Shown: positions 1 through 10,340, numbered from the stretch's first letter. The stretch: DNA of 64,000 nucleotides from Aurantimicrobium sp. (GCA_024644865.1 JAHEGZ010000009.1:1-64000), one strand, 5' to 3'. Numbers and translations: made by a program. The notes: generated by a model from the letters alone, not told the origin.

Positions 1-74
1 GGCCCTGTAGCGCAGTTGGTTAGCGTGCCGCCCTGTCACGGCGGAGGTCGCGGGTTCAAGTCCCGTCAGGGTCG
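1..74 (+). tRNA. tRNA-Asp (GTC)
   Basis: The cloverleaf is complete. The acceptor stem GGCCCTG (1-7) pairs with CAGGGTC (67-73) with one G-T wobble, and base 74 is the discriminator. The anticodon loop contains GTC, and the T arm reads GGTTCAAGTCC. CCA is not encoded. The gene begins on the first base of the window, so its promoter is not visible. Confidence 0.96.
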
Positions 75-82
75 CAGATGTG

Positions 83-107
83 AAAGCCCTTCTTCGGAAG
101 GGTTTTT
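83..107 (+). terminator. Rho-independent terminator after tRNA-Asp
   Basis: A perfect 6-bp stem, CCCTTC (87-92) and GAAGGG (97-102), is closed by a TTCG tetraloop. It is followed by TTTTT (103-107) and preceded by AAA. It sits just after the tRNA and before tRNA-Phe, so the two tRNAs are probably separate transcripts. Confidence 0.88.
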
Positions 108-133
108 CATCTAGGCGACTGAACAAGTTGTCT

Positions 134-209
134 GGCTCTGTAGCTCAGTTGGTAGAGCGCACGACTGAAAATCGTGAGGTCACGGGATCGACGCCCGTCG
201 GAGCCACCA
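134..209 (+). tRNA. tRNA-Phe (GAA)
   Basis: The acceptor stem GGCTCTG (134-140) pairs with CGGAGCC (199-205). The anticodon GAA lies in the loop CTGAAAA. The discriminator is A206, and CCA is encoded at 207-209. D and T arms are normal. Confidence 0.96.
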
Positions 210-211
210 CG

Positions 212-239
212 AAAAACCCCCGCAACTGCGGGGGTTTTT
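212..239. terminator. Bidirectional terminator between tRNA-Phe and the AI-2E gene
   Basis: The stem CCCCCGC (217-223) and GCGGGGG (228-234) has an AACT loop. It is flanked by AAAAA on the left and TTTTT on the right, so it can end the rightward tRNA-Phe transcript and the leftward transcript of the permease gene that stops at 264. Confidence 0.88.
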
Positions 240-263
240 GCGTTTAAGCGAGAGTGCAGCCAG

Positions 264-1313
264 CTACATCTCGTCGAGCCGGGGCATCGCAATCTCTTTG
301 ATGATCAAAATGATCGAGGCCGCGATCGGAATGGCCACCAATGCACCGAGAATTCCCATGAGTTCGCCACCGGCGAGCGCGGCGATGACGACGACCGAGC
401 CGGGAATCGAGACCGCCTTGTTCATGACCCGCGGGCTGATGACATAGGCCTCAATCTGCATGTAGATCAGGAAGTAAACCAGAATAACCACCGCTGTAAG
501 CGGGCTCGCGAGAATGAGCTGCGAGAGTGACACCGTGATTGCAGAGATGACCGTACCAATGAGGGGAATCAGCGCTAGCAAGAATGCAACGAAGGCCCAG
601 ACAATTGCTGCCTTGCCGCCAATCACCGTGAGCATGATGAAACAGAGGAAGCCATTGAGCGCTGCGAGCGCGATTTGACCGACCACGTACTTGCCCACGC
701 CAGCAGTTACCTTCTCAAACATGTCGGCAAAACCGACGCGCTTTGACTTGGGAACCAGCGCATAGGTTGACTGCTTGATCACTTCGAGAGACGCCGTGAA
801 ATAGAGGGTCAAGATAATGACAATCAACGTTCCGGTGAAGCCACTGGCGATGCCAACGCCCACCTTGAACAGGCCGCCCGTGATTTTCGAAATGTTTGCC
901 GGGTCCGACAGGAATTTCTGAATTTCATGGGTGATGGCCTTGATGTCAAAGGCATCGCCGAACGTGTGTTGAAGCCATATCACCCATGGCTCCTGAAGAA
1001 ATGACTTCGCGAAATCGGGAAAACCTTTGATGAAAGCGTTCGTCTGATCAACGAGCGAGGGGACGATGGCGAAGATTGCCCCGACCACAATGAGAAGGAA
1101 AACGACAACGACCGTCAAGATGGCCGCCCACTGCGGAAAACGATGCTTGCCCAGCCACTTGACCGCGGGATCAAGTCCGAGTGCCAAGAAGAAGGCGACA
1201 CCGATATATGTGAGAACGGTAGCGAGCGAGCCGACCATCGTCATGAGCAGCATCGCTAGTCCAACACCCAGCGCGCCGATGAGGCCGATCCGGAAAGCAT
1301 TCTTAATAACCAT
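264..1313 (-). CDS. AI-2E family transporter (permease)
   Basis: This is a 349-residue polytopic membrane protein of the AI-2E/UPF0118 (PerM/TqsA) family. Two hydrophobic segments lie at the N-terminus, a large variable extracytoplasmic stretch runs from roughly residue 85 to 140, and a block of five to six helices fills the C-terminal half with the family-typical PLIGT segment. Substrates of this family vary (autoinducer 2, Na+/H+, others), so none is assigned. The ATG at 1313 lies 6 nt after TACCCT (1325-1320, minus strand), which suggests a leaderless mRNA. The gene stands alone. Confidence 0.88.
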   Translation of the reverse strand: MVIKNAFRIGLIGALGVGLAMLLMTMVGSLATVLTYIGVAFFLALGLDPAVKWLGKHRFPQWAAILTVVVVFLLIVVGAIFAIVPSLVDQTNAFIKGFPDFAKSFLQEPWVIWLQHTFGDAFDIKAITHEIQKFLSDPANISKITGGLFKVGVGIASGFTGTLIVIILTLYFTASLEVIKQSTYALVPKSKRVGFADMFEKVTAGVGKYVVGQIALAALNGFLCFIMLTVIGGKAAIVWAFVAFLLALIPLIGTVISAITVSLSQLILASPLTAVVILVYFLIYMQIEAYVISPRVMNKAVSIPGSVVVIAALAGGELMGILGALVAIPIAASIILIIKEIAMPRLDEM

Positions 1314-1319
1314 GTCTTG

Positions 1320-1325
1320 AGGGTA
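1320..1325 (-). promoter_or_regulatory. -10 box of the AI-2E transporter gene
   Basis: TACCCT on the minus strand fits TANNNT and ends 6 nt before the ATG at 1313, the spacing expected when transcription starts at the start codon. Confidence 0.45.
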
Positions 1326-1430
1326 GGCGCGCGAGGGGCTAGAACCCGGGAGGGTGGTCGGTGTGTGGATTGCTAGTGCTATGCGCTCTGAAACAAACTC
1401 GAACGGGCACGCGGATGCTTTGCTGAAACT

Positions 1431-2627
1431 ATGACCACGACGACGACACCCGCAACCAGACGACTGGCTCCCTATCTGGGCATCATGCTCGTCTCGCTGG
1501 GCTTACTAACCGGCGTGACCTCGTTCCCTCCCATTGCGGCCCAAATCTCACAGGACATCCACCTCACTGACGTCACCTACGGTCTGCTCGGCATGCTCTC
1601 ACCATTCACGTTCGGGCTCATGGGCCTTCTCACTCCGCTGGTGGTCCGTCGAATGTCGCTTGAATGGGCCATTCTGATCGCCGCAGCGTTAATGGGACTC
1701 GGTCAACTGCTGCGCGCATTCGCCGGGGAATCGGCGACCTTCTTCACGTTCTCAATCGTCTCGATGCTGGGAATTGGTGCGGCCAACATGCTGCTACCAG
1801 CTCTGATCAAGCGCTTCTTTCCCGATCGAGTGGCGTCGGTCAGCACGCTCTACGTTGTGCTCCTCGTTGTCTCGAGCGTCTACCCACCACTGTTTGCAGT
1901 GCCCATTGCCCAGGCTGCGGGCTGGCGAGCATCCATTGGCGTCTGGGCTGTCGTGGAGTTCGCCGCCATTGTTCCCTGGGTGATCACCATCATTCGAGGT
2001 CGCAATTCGCACACCTCGGTTGCCGTGGAAGCGCCCGTGGCGGGAATGGCCCGCAAGGTGTGGAGCCACCCCGTAAGCTGGTCTCTGCTGATTGGCTATG
2101 CGGTCGCCACGCTCAACTTTTATGTCATGGTCGCCTGGCTTCCCACCATGCTAACCGAAACTGTCGGAGCCTCTGCTGCGGATGCCGGGGCTCTACTCTC
2201 GCTGTACACGGCGGTCAGTATTCTGACCGGTCTATTCATTCCGGGATTGCTGGCCCGGTCAGGCAACATCGGCATGCTGTTCACCGCCAATGCCGTTCTC
2301 ATGATCGTCGGTTACGCGGGATTGATGATCGCGCCCGGAACAGCCACCTGGTTGTGGGTTGCCTTGGCGGGTACCGCACCTTCGCTCTTCTCGGTCGTGC
2401 TAGTGGGCGTGAATTTTCGAACGGCCTCACAGCAGGGTGCGGTCTTGCTCAGTGGCATGACCACGGCTGGCGGGTACTTCATCGGTGCATCCGGCCCGCT
2501 GGTCGTGGGTGTGCTGCGAGCTCAGGGTCTGACGTGGAACACGGTGATGATCATGCTTATCGTTTCAAGCGTGGTCGCGATTGCGGTGAGCTGGAACCTT
2601 CGCCGGCGCGTTAACGTCGACCAGTAG
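1431..2627 (+). CDS. MFS transporter, CynX/NimT-like
   Basis: This is a 398-residue major facilitator with about 12 predicted membrane segments. After a short Thr-rich N-terminus the first helix starts near residue 14. The sequence resembles the cyanate/nitroimidazole-type MFS group (CynX/NimT). The substrate cannot be read from the sequence, and in actinobacteria such proteins are only loosely assigned to organic anions. The ATG at 1431 has only weak upstream signals. Its 3' end overlaps the convergent flippase gene by 17 bp, so antisense interference between the two mRNAs is possible. Confidence 0.85.
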   Translation: MTTTTTPATRRLAPYLGIMLVSLGLLTGVTSFPPIAAQISQDIHLTDVTYGLLGMLSPFTFGLMGLLTPLVVRRMSLEWAILIAAALMGLGQLLRAFAGESATFFTFSIVSMLGIGAANMLLPALIKRFFPDRVASVSTLYVVLLVVSSVYPPLFAVPIAQAAGWRASIGVWAVVEFAAIVPWVITIIRGRNSHTSVAVEAPVAGMARKVWSHPVSWSLLIGYAVATLNFYVMVAWLPTMLTETVGASAADAGALLSLYTAVSILTGLFIPGLLARSGNIGMLFTANAVLMIVGYAGLMIAPGTATWLWVALAGTAPSLFSVVLVGVNFRTASQQGAVLLSGMTTAGGYFIGASGPLVVGVLRAQGLTWNTVMIMLIVSSVVAIAVSWNLRRRVNVDQ

Positions 2628-3837
2628 CCGGGAGTGCTCGCGCGAGGGCGAGGAGCTGAATGGCCAGCACCAACACCTCGCTGATGGTCACAGCCCAGGC
2701 AATGCCTTCAACTCCAACGGACAAGCCGAGAATCACCGTCAGGGGCAAGCCGACGCACGCGCCAGCGACCGTACTGATAGCGACGGTGCGTTGTTTGCCC
2801 AGAGCGACGAGTGCGGCCAGTCCAGTCACGCCGGAAATGACGATGAGACCGGTCGTCAACCCCATTGGGATGCTCAGAGTGAAGGGCACGGCGACCTTAC
2901 CGGCGGTCATGAGCTGCGCGACCCAGGGCAATAGTGCGCCGAGGCCGACGGCGAGAGCGGCACCACAACCGAATGCAATGACGACCGAGCGATTGATTCG
3001 TCCCCGCATTCCCGCGGTGTCATCGGCGTTCGGGATGTACCCCTGCACGACCTGCGTGAACGGGGTCATGGCCAACAGGGCAAATCGCTGAATCTTCTCG
3101 GCGGCCGCGTAGATCGGCGTCGCCAGTGGAACCGCCGCCGAGACCACAATGAGTGGCACGTTCACATACAGCGCCGCGGTACCTGCGGTGACCATCGACG
3201 CGTAGGAGTCCTTGAGCCTTCGAAAACCGTCGCGCACCGATCTGTTCAGCACGCCCTCACGGTGGCGGGTGTTAATACTGCGGGTGGTCATCCAAATTGA
3301 GATGAGGATGCCCAACAGCTGTACCGCGACAAACACGAGCAGGCTGTGCGAGACGAAGAGCAGGGCGGCCCCGGCGATGGTGCCTAACGCTCGCGGCAGT
3401 GACTCGTTGAAGAGCAGTCGTGCCGGTTGCGCTTCACCGACGAAAAACCATCCGGAGCCGACAGCCACCACGACGGTCGAGACGCCGCCGACTAAAAAGG
3501 CACCGATGTCAGAGCGCGCACCAAGCACGAGCAGCACCGTGACCACGTATGCGGGAAGCGCGCAAGCGAACAGCAGCGATCGCGAGACGAGAGAGTCTTT
3601 GAAGAACTGACCTCGCGCGCTCGCCGACAGCCCGGCGACCTGCGCGGGGCCGATGATTCCCCAGCCGAATCCCACGCCCACCGCGTAGATGGCACCGATG
3701 GCTTGGGCTACCGCGAGCGAACCCCAGGTGGGGGCGCCAACAATCGAAATGATGACCGGGATTGCCAGCAGACTCGTGACTCCACCGAGGGCAACGTTGA
3801 GCACATAGAGGAGTGCTTTCGTCGCCTGCCGTTGCAA
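2611..3837 (-). CDS. Polysaccharide flippase-like membrane protein (MOP superfamily)
   Basis: This 408-residue protein has about 12 hydrophobic segments and the general look of Wzx/O-antigen flippases: an N-terminal segment with conserved glycines, and paired helices throughout. These proteins move lipid-linked saccharides across the membrane. No glycosyltransferase or polymerase gene lies nearby, so the cargo is unknown. The start is TTG at 3837 with AAGGGA about 8 nt upstream. It lies 48 bp downstream of the carboxyltransferase stop and may be transcribed from that operon. Confidence 0.72.
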   Translation of the reverse strand: MQRQATKALLYVLNVALGGVTSLLAIPVIISIVGAPTWGSLAVAQAIGAIYAVGVGFGWGIIGPAQVAGLSASARGQFFKDSLVSRSLLFACALPAYVVTVLLVLGARSDIGAFLVGGVSTVVVAVGSGWFFVGEAQPARLLFNESLPRALGTIAGAALLFVSHSLLVFVAVQLLGILISIWMTTRSINTRHREGVLNRSVRDGFRRLKDSYASMVTAGTAALYVNVPLIVVSAAVPLATPIYAAAEKIQRFALLAMTPFTQVVQGYIPNADDTAGMRGRINRSVVIAFGCGAALAVGLGALLPWVAQLMTAGKVAVPFTLSIPMGLTTGLIVISGVTGLAALVALGKQRTVAISTVAGACVGLPLTVILGLSVGVEGIAWAVTISEVLVLAIQLLALARALPATGRR

Positions 3838-3885
3838 TCGAGTTCCCTTCGCGCGCGTGGGTCAATCCTCCCACGCACCGACAGG

Positions 3886-5373
3886 TTAGAGCCCGAGGGT
3901 GCGGTAGCGCTCGTAGCGCGAGTTCACCAGTTCTCGACCGTTTCGCCGTGACAGGTGCGCGAGGGCCTGCTCGAGGGCAGCGGCCAATCGCTTGGCAAAT
4001 TCGGCGGGCTCGTCGGCGGCATCTGGAGTCTCGGCTACCACGAGGTCAACGATTCCGTTGGCGAGCAGTGCCTGCGACGAAACACCCTGAGCCTCGGCCA
4101 TCTCCATGGCGTGCGTCAGATCACGATGGATAATCGCGCTTGCCCCCTCGGGAGGCAAGGGCGCGAGCCAGCCGTTCTGTGCCGCGATCGTGTAGTCGGC
4201 GGGCAAGAGTGCGATTGCGCCACCGCCGGTACCTTCGCCCATAATCACCGAGACCACCGGAGTCTCGATGGTGGTGAGGTCAGAGAGGCAGCGGGCGATC
4301 TCTTGGGCGAGGCCACCTTCCTCTGCCTCGCGGGTGAGGGCCGCGCCGGGGGTATCAATCACGGTCACGAGAGGGAGCTTGAGTTCGAGTGCCAGTCGCA
4401 TTCCGCGTCGAGCTTCGCGAAGCGCCGCCGGGCCGAGTGGCTTTCCGGTGCGCTGGCTCACGCGGTCTTGCCCCATGATCACACAGGAGACCCCGCCGAA
4501 ACGAGCCAGCGCCAGAATCACGCCGGGGTCGTGTTCGCCCTCGCCCGTTCCGTTGAGGGGCAGCACATCGTCGGCGGCGTGCTTCAAGAAGGCGCGAACT
4601 CCCGGTCGGTCACGTCGACGTGAGCGCTCGATGGCGTCGGCCGTCGAAACGAATTCGATCGGCTGTTGCTGAGGCAGGGCATCCGCGTATCTCGACTCGC
4701 GCGGCGTCATCAGGATGCCCAGCACACGATCAATGATGGCCGGCAGCTGCTCGGCCGGAACCACCGCGTCCAGCAGTCCGTGGCGAAAGAGGTTTTCCGA
4801 GGTTTGCACACCCTCGGGAAAAGCGAAGCCAAAGAGTGCCTCGTGCACGCGCGGACCGAGGAACCCGACAAGCGCTCCCGGTTCGGCAACGGTGAGATGA
4901 CCGAGCGAGCCCCAGGTTGCCATCACTCCTCCGGTGGTGGGGTGACGCAGGTAGACCAGGTAGGGCAGGCCGGCCTCTTTGTGACGTGAGATTGCCGCTG
5001 AGATCTTGACCATCGCCATAAACGCGAGGGTTCCTTCTTGCATCCGTGTGCCGCCCGAAGCGGGGCCAGCCAAGAGAGGCAACCCCTCGGCGGTGGCGCG
5101 CTCGATGGTCGCGACCAAGCGCTCAGCGGCTGCCATGCCAATGGTGCCGGCAAGAAATGCGAACTCACAAGCGACAAAGGCAACTCGGTGACCACGCACG
5201 AGGGCTTCACCCGAAACAACCGACTCGTCGACGCCGCTCTTTTCCGCGGCCAGAGCGAGCTCGGCGGCGTACTCTTCATTCGGGTTCACGTCGATCAGTG
5301 GGATGTCCCACGAAACGAAGGTGCCCGGGTCTGCAACCTGAGTGAACAGGTCGTGCGCGCTTGGTCGGGTCAT
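3886..5373 (-). CDS. Fused acyl-CoA carboxylase carboxyltransferase (beta + alpha)
   Basis: The 495 residues combine the two halves of a biotin-dependent carboxyltransferase. The N-terminal half is AccD-like (residues 1-240, with SGGTRMQEG and TTGGVMATWGSLGH). The C-terminal half is AccA-like (about 260-480, with GEGTGGGAIALLPAD). No N-terminal zinc ribbon is present. The enzyme transfers a carboxyl group from biotin to an acyl-CoA, but no biotin carboxylase or carrier gene lies nearby. Its ATG overlaps the stop of the CoA-transferase gene (ATGA, 5373-5370), implying translational coupling. The context suggests that the CoA thioester made by the CoA transferase, or a product of it, may be carboxylated. 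This is inference. Confidence 0.86.
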   Translation of the reverse strand: MTRPSAHDLFTQVADPGTFVSWDIPLIDVNPNEEYAAELALAAEKSGVDESVVSGEALVRGHRVAFVACEFAFLAGTIGMAAAERLVATIERATAEGLPLLAGPASGGTRMQEGTLAFMAMVKISAAISRHKEAGLPYLVYLRHPTTGGVMATWGSLGHLTVAEPGALVGFLGPRVHEALFGFAFPEGVQTSENLFRHGLLDAVVPAEQLPAIIDRVLGILMTPRESRYADALPQQQPIEFVSTADAIERSRRRDRPGVRAFLKHAADDVLPLNGTGEGEHDPGVILALARFGGVSCVIMGQDRVSQRTGKPLGPAALREARRGMRLALELKLPLVTVIDTPGAALTREAEEGGLAQEIARCLSDLTTIETPVVSVIMGEGTGGGAIALLPADYTIAAQNGWLAPLPPEGASAIIHRDLTHAMEMAEAQGVSSQALLANGIVDLVVAETPDAADEPAEFAKRLAAALEQALAHLSRRNGRELVNSRYERYRTLGL

Positions 5374-6560
5374 GAATTCACCACGCCAGCCGCTACGAGC
5401 TCGTCAATGGCCTGAGCCGAAAGTCCGTAGCTGGCAAGCACGGCACGTGTGTCTTCGCCCAGAGCCGGGGGTGTTTTGAACACCGTTGTGGCAACGTGGT
5501 TGAACGAGAGCGGACCGCGCACCAGCGGTAACGTCGAGCCATCTTTTCGATGGGTTTCGACAACCATCTTGAGGGCCTTGACCTGCTCGTCTTCAAACAC
5601 CTGGTCATAGGTGTAAATCGGCCCGACGGGAATTCCCGCGTCTCGGATGAGCTGCGTCCACACGATGGCCGTGCGCGCGGCGAGCAACCGTTCGAGAGCG
5701 GCCTTCAACGCCGGACGGTTCGCGGTGCGGTCGCGGCCGGAGGTGAAGCGTGCATCCGTTGCCAGTTCGGGCTCGCCAAGAATCTCGCAGAACTGAGCCC
5801 ACTGCTTGTCGTTGCCCACGGCGATGACCAGCGGCCCATCGGATGCCTGATAGACGCCGTAGGGGGTCAGCGAAGGATGATCGTTTCCGGTCGGAGTCGG
5901 AGCGACACCGGTGCTCAGCACGCGCTGACCCTGGAACGAAGAGATGGCCAGTGCCGACTCGAGCAGCGAGGTGCTCACGATCGCACCCTCGCCCGAGGAG
6001 CTGCGCGCGAGCAGTGCCGAGACGATTCCCAGCGCGCTAAAGATGCCCGAGACGGTGTCGATGATCGGGATGCCGAAGCGGTAAAACTCACTTGCGTTCG
6101 GGCCGGTGACCGACATGAGCCCCGACATGGCCTGGGCCACTTGGTCGAGGCCGGCCGACTGTGCCAACGGACCGACTTCACCGAATCCCGAAATCGACGC
6201 GATGACCAGGTCGGGCTTGACCGCGCGAAGCTCGTCGGGGTCCAGGCCCATCTCGCTCATCACACCCGAGCGGAAGTTCTCAACGATGACATCTGACTTC
6301 AGCGCCATGTCTCGCAGAAGGGCTTGGCCGTCGGCGCTATAGAAATCGAGCGCAATCGAGCTCTTTCCTCGGTTGATCGACTCGAAGTAGAGGCTGTGCT
6401 CGTTCTCAAACGGTGGCCAGGCGCGCGTGATGTCGCCGCCCTTGATGCTCTCAACCTTGACGATGGTCGCGCCGAGATCGGCCAGCAGGGCCGTACAAAA
6501 CGGACCGGCGAGAGCCCGGCTCAGATCAAGAACGGTAACTCCCGCGAGTGGCCCGGCCAT
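5370..6560 (-). CDS. CaiB/BaiF family CoA transferase
   Basis: This is a class III CoA transferase of 396 residues. The family start, LAGVTVLDLSRALAGPF, follows directly after the chosen ATG at 6560. The reading frame stays open upstream but encodes an Arg/Ser-rich, non-conserved stretch. NRGKSSIALD lies near residue 63, and Asp139 (GLDQVAQ) is the likely catalytic aspartate that forms the acyl-anhydride. It starts 4 bp after the FAH-family gene and overlaps the carboxyltransferase by ATGA, so the three genes form one leftward unit. The CoA acceptor is unknown. Confidence 0.9.
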   Translation of the reverse strand: MAGPLAGVTVLDLSRALAGPFCTALLADLGATIVKVESIKGGDITRAWPPFENEHSLYFESINRGKSSIALDFYSADGQALLRDMALKSDVIVENFRSGVMSEMGLDPDELRAVKPDLVIASISGFGEVGPLAQSAGLDQVAQAMSGLMSVTGPNASEFYRFGIPIIDTVSGIFSALGIVSALLARSSSGEGAIVSTSLLESALAISSFQGQRVLSTGVAPTPTGNDHPSLTPYGVYQASDGPLVIAVGNDKQWAQFCEILGEPELATDARFTSGRDRTANRPALKAALERLLAARTAIVWTQLIRDAGIPVGPIYTYDQVFEDEQVKALKMVVETHRKDGSTLPLVRGPLSFNHVATTVFKTPPALGEDTRAVLASYGLSAQAIDELVAAGVVNS

Positions 6561-6564
6561 GCGC

Positions 6565-7425
6565 TTAGGCCTTGACCGCGGTGTGACGGAACTCGTTGCC
6601 GACGATCGGGTTCGAGACTTTGCCGATGCGCTCGATTTCAACTTCGACCACATCACCGGGGTGCAACAACCACTTCGGAGTGCGCGCGTAGCCAACGCCC
6701 TCGGGGGTGCCGGTTGCGATGAGGTCGCCCGGGCGCAGAGTGATCGTGCGCGAGATGTGCGCGAGCACCTCGCCAAGCTCGTATATCATGTCGCGGGTGT
6801 TGCCGTCTTGTGCGACAACACCGTTCACGCGAGTCTGCACCCGCAGGCCGTCACGCAAGTCGCCAGCTTCATCGACGGTGACGAGGTGACCCAGCGGTCC
6901 GGAGTTGTCACCGTTCTTGCCCAGAATCCACTGCGAGGTCACCTTCTGTGCCCAGCGCGAGGTGACATCGTTGAACGCGGCGTAGCCAAACACGGATGCC
7001 CGCGCAGAGTCTGCGTCAGCATCCACGACCGTCTTACCGACGAACGCAGCGATCTCGCACTCCCAGTCGATACCCTCTTCGTTGGCGGGAACAGGGATAG
7101 GCGTTCCGTCGACCACCAGGGTCGAGGTCCAGCGCGAGAACAGCGTCGGATACTCGGGCAGGTCGTCGTTCTTGAACGAGCCCTCGGCCACATGCGCGTG
7201 GTAGTTCAAGCCGATGCAGAAGACCTTGGCTCCCGGTAGGACTGGGGGAACAATCGTGACCGTGGACAGTTCGACCTGCTTACCCGTGGCCGAGCGCTTG
7301 GTCGCGGCAAACGGGTCTGCCCAGAAGGCATTGAGCTCGTCAATGATCTCGGCGTGGGTGGCGCTCAACCGCTTGGCCACATAGACAGCGTTGTCTATAG
7401 CCGAACGAATTCCGATGAGTTTCAT
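6565..7425 (-). CDS. Fumarylacetoacetate hydrolase (FAH) family protein
   Basis: This FAH-fold enzyme has 286 residues. The hallmark metal-site segment (WECEIAAFVGK, near residue 120) and the C-terminal LRPGDLIATGTPEGVG motif are intact. The family cleaves or decarboxylates C-C bonds next to oxo-acids. The ATG at 7425 was chosen over the in-frame ATG at 7440 because GAGGGAAAG directly precedes it as a Shine-Dalgarno. It is divergent from the GntR gene across a 43-bp region that contains a perfect palindrome, so it is probably a direct target of that regulator. It heads the FAH, CoA-transferase and carboxyltransferase operon. Confidence 0.9.
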   Translation of the reverse strand: MKLIGIRSAIDNAVYVAKRLSATHAEIIDELNAFWADPFAATKRSATGKQVELSTVTIVPPVLPGAKVFCIGLNYHAHVAEGSFKNDDLPEYPTLFSRWTSTLVVDGTPIPVPANEEGIDWECEIAAFVGKTVVDADADSARASVFGYAAFNDVTSRWAQKVTSQWILGKNGDNSGPLGHLVTVDEAGDLRDGLRVQTRVNGVVAQDGNTRDMIYELGEVLAHISRTITLRPGDLIATGTPEGVGYARTPKWLLHPGDVVEVEIERIGKVSNPIVGNEFRHTAVKA

Positions 7426-7442
7426 CTTTCCCTCTTTCATAA

Positions 7443-7462
7443 AACCTTCTAAAGGTTACAAT
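7443..7462. promoter_or_regulatory. Palindromic operator and -10 box of the GntR locus
   Basis: AACCTT-CTA-AAGGTT (7443-7457) is a perfect 6+3+6 inverted repeat in the 43 bp between the divergent FAH and GntR genes. Its right arm runs into TACAAT (7457-7462), a -10 box ending 6 nt before the GTG at 7469. A dimeric regulator bound here would block its own promoter and could block the leftward operon. Binding by the adjacent GntR protein is inferred from position. Confidence 0.6.
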
Positions 7463-7468
7463 GTTTAT

Positions 7469-8161
7469 GTGCTGACAAACAACCTTCGCCAAGCCCCACT
7501 TTCTCGTGCAGAAACGTTGGCCAGTCGACTCGAAGAGTCGATGCTCGCCGCCAATAAGCAGCCGGGAGACTTCGTGGGAACTCTCGCTGAGTTGCAGCAG
7601 ACCACCGGGTTTGCTCGCGCCACGGTGAGTGAAGCGGTTCGACTGCTTCGCGAGCGCGGGGTCATGGAGATTCGCCCGGGCCGTGACGGCGGCCTTTTTG
7701 TGGCCGAGACATCCCCCGTCATCAAGCTTCGTCACACTTTGCTAACCGTGCGTCACTCGGCCACCTCCGTCGCCGATGCCATCGTCGTACGGGAGGCGCT
7801 CGAAGAAGTGCTCGTTCTCGACGCCACCGCTCACCGTCGCGAGAGCGACATCGCCGACCTGCGCGCACTCATGGCCGCGCTGCGCAAGACCAAGGCGTCG
7901 CCCGAGAAGTTCATGACCACGAACTGGCAGCTGCACGCGCGCATTGCCGAGATCACCCCCAACGCCCTGGCCAAGGCGCTCTACCTGGGCGTGCTCGACT
8001 TCATCAAGTCTGAGACGACAGAGTTTGCACCCGACGACACAGAGTGGAGCGAGAACTTCGACAATCGCATCGCCGTGCACGACCAACTGGTTGAAGCGAT
8101 CGCATCCGGCAGTATCGTCGCCGCCCGCAAGGCCGTGGCCACCCACAACAGCACCACCTAA
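7469..8161 (+). CDS. GntR family regulator, FCD (FadR) subfamily
   Basis: The 230-residue protein has an N-terminal winged helix-turn-helix (about residues 10-70, with FARATVSEAVRLLRERG) and an all-helical FCD ligand domain after about residue 85. FCD proteins sense organic acids or CoA pathway intermediates. The frame is open further upstream, but GTG at 7469 is preferred: it lies 6 nt after TACAAT, so the mRNA is probably leaderless. It sits between the leftward FAH, CoA-transferase and carboxyltransferase operon and the rightward DUF3500-SnoaL pair and likely controls both. Confidence 0.86.
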   Translation: MLTNNLRQAPLSRAETLASRLEESMLAANKQPGDFVGTLAELQQTTGFARATVSEAVRLLRERGVMEIRPGRDGGLFVAETSPVIKLRHTLLTVRHSATSVADAIVVREALEEVLVLDATAHRRESDIADLRALMAALRKTKASPEKFMTTNWQLHARIAEITPNALAKALYLGVLDFIKSETTEFAPDDTEWSENFDNRIAVHDQLVEAIASGSIVAARKAVATHNSTT

Positions 8162-8216
8162 CCGACCACTCGCGCTGAACTTTTCGACGAAGACGTCGAG
8201 CACCGAAAGGAAAGAA

Positions 8217-9469
<1,253 letters not shown>

Positions 9470-9470
<1 letters not shown>

Positions 9471-9877
9471 TGACCTCGCTCGAAACGATGGCGCTGTACC
9501 GCCACATCGGCGAGAGCCTGCTGTTTGCCTACGCGCAAACCTCCGACACAAAGAACCCGCAGGCGGCCCGCGACATTCTCTCGGATGCCGTCGTGGTCTT
9601 TGGCGACACTCGACTCGAATCCCCCGAGGCGATTGAGGCTCACTTCACCAAGCTGTGGTCACCGCCCGAGCCGCATCGGCATGCCATCACCAACGTGCAG
9701 GTGTTCGAGGGTCGGGCAGCAGACACCTTCGTGCTGACGGCCAACTACGAACGCGACGAATTTCGGCCTGACCCGGTTCGAACTACCCTCGGCGTCTACA
9801 CGGTCACGGTGGCCAAAGTCGGCGACAGCTGGCGCATCCGCGAACTCAACATCAACCGCATCTGGCACCAGCCCTAG
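9470..9877 (+). CDS. SnoaL-like / NTF2-fold protein
   Basis: This small protein of 135 residues has the NTF2-like cone fold. Helices at the N-terminus carry an early LYRHIGESLLFAYA segment, and beta-strands follow, ending in GDSWRIRELNINRIWHQP. Members act as isomerases, hydratases or ligand-binding proteins. The one-base overlap (TAATG) with the DUF3500 gene suggests coupled translation and a shared pathway. A second NTF2-fold gene lies in the other catabolic locus at 45945-46340. Confidence 0.75.
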
Positions 9878-9880
9878 GCT
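9875..9880 (+). promoter_or_regulatory. -10 box of the lipoprotein gene, inside the upstream stop codon
   Basis: TAGGCT includes the TAG stop of the SnoaL-like gene and ends 6 nt before the ATG at 9887. The lipoprotein may therefore have its own leaderless transcript. GGAG at 9881-9884 is too close to be a standard Shine-Dalgarno. Confidence 0.45.
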
Positions 9881-9886
9881 GGAGTC

Positions 9887-10318
9887 ATGAAGATCACTGC
9901 GCGCATTCTTGGCCTCGTCGCCGCGGGCACGCTCACCCTGAGCGCCCTGTCGGCCTGCTATCAAATGGGCGACGTGCAAGACATCGCCGCGTGCCAGGCT
10001 TTTGCCGCCGCTCAGTCTGCCTACGACTCTGCCGCGAATGACGCCATGGCCCATCCTGATGACAAGGCAAAGCAGGCGGCGTGGCTGGGATCGTGGGGGC
10101 TCTTTGTTCCGGGTATCGACGCGGCGTCAAAGATTCCTAACACTTCGTCACTCAAGAAACTTCTAGGAGAGTACGCAACGGCTGTGAATCAGGCCGGTGT
10201 CGGCGCATCCAAAGAAACGCAAATCGCGATCTGGAAAACCGGCATGCCCAGCAAGATAGTTTCACTCTGCAACGAGCTTGCAGCACCCATCACAATCACT
10301 GACCTCAAGGTTCAGTAG
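9887..10318 (+). CDS. Predicted lipoprotein, function unknown
   Basis: The 143-residue protein starts with a lipoprotein signal: positive MKITAR, a hydrophobic core and the lipobox LSAC with Cys24. The mature part is helical and Ala-rich with two further cysteines, near residues 36 and 129, that could pair. I recognise no family. It is probably transcribed alone from the -10 box at 9875 and could serve the neighbouring ECF transporter, but nothing in the sequence proves that. Confidence 0.72.
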   Translation: MKITARILGLVAAGTLTLSALSACYQMGDVQDIAACQAFAAAQSAYDSAANDAMAHPDDKAKQAAWLGSWGLFVPGIDAASKIPNTSSLKKLLGEYATAVNQAGVGASKETQIAIWKTGMPSKIVSLCNELAAPITITDLKVQ

Positions 10319-10340
10319 GCCGGGCCACAGTCCAAGGTCC

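Noticed and set aside
6561-6776. N-terminal extension of the CoA transferase from the in-frame start at 6776
   Set aside because: The extra 72 residues are Arg/Ser-rich, overlap the FAH gene and precede the conserved family start. ATG 6560 is clearly better.
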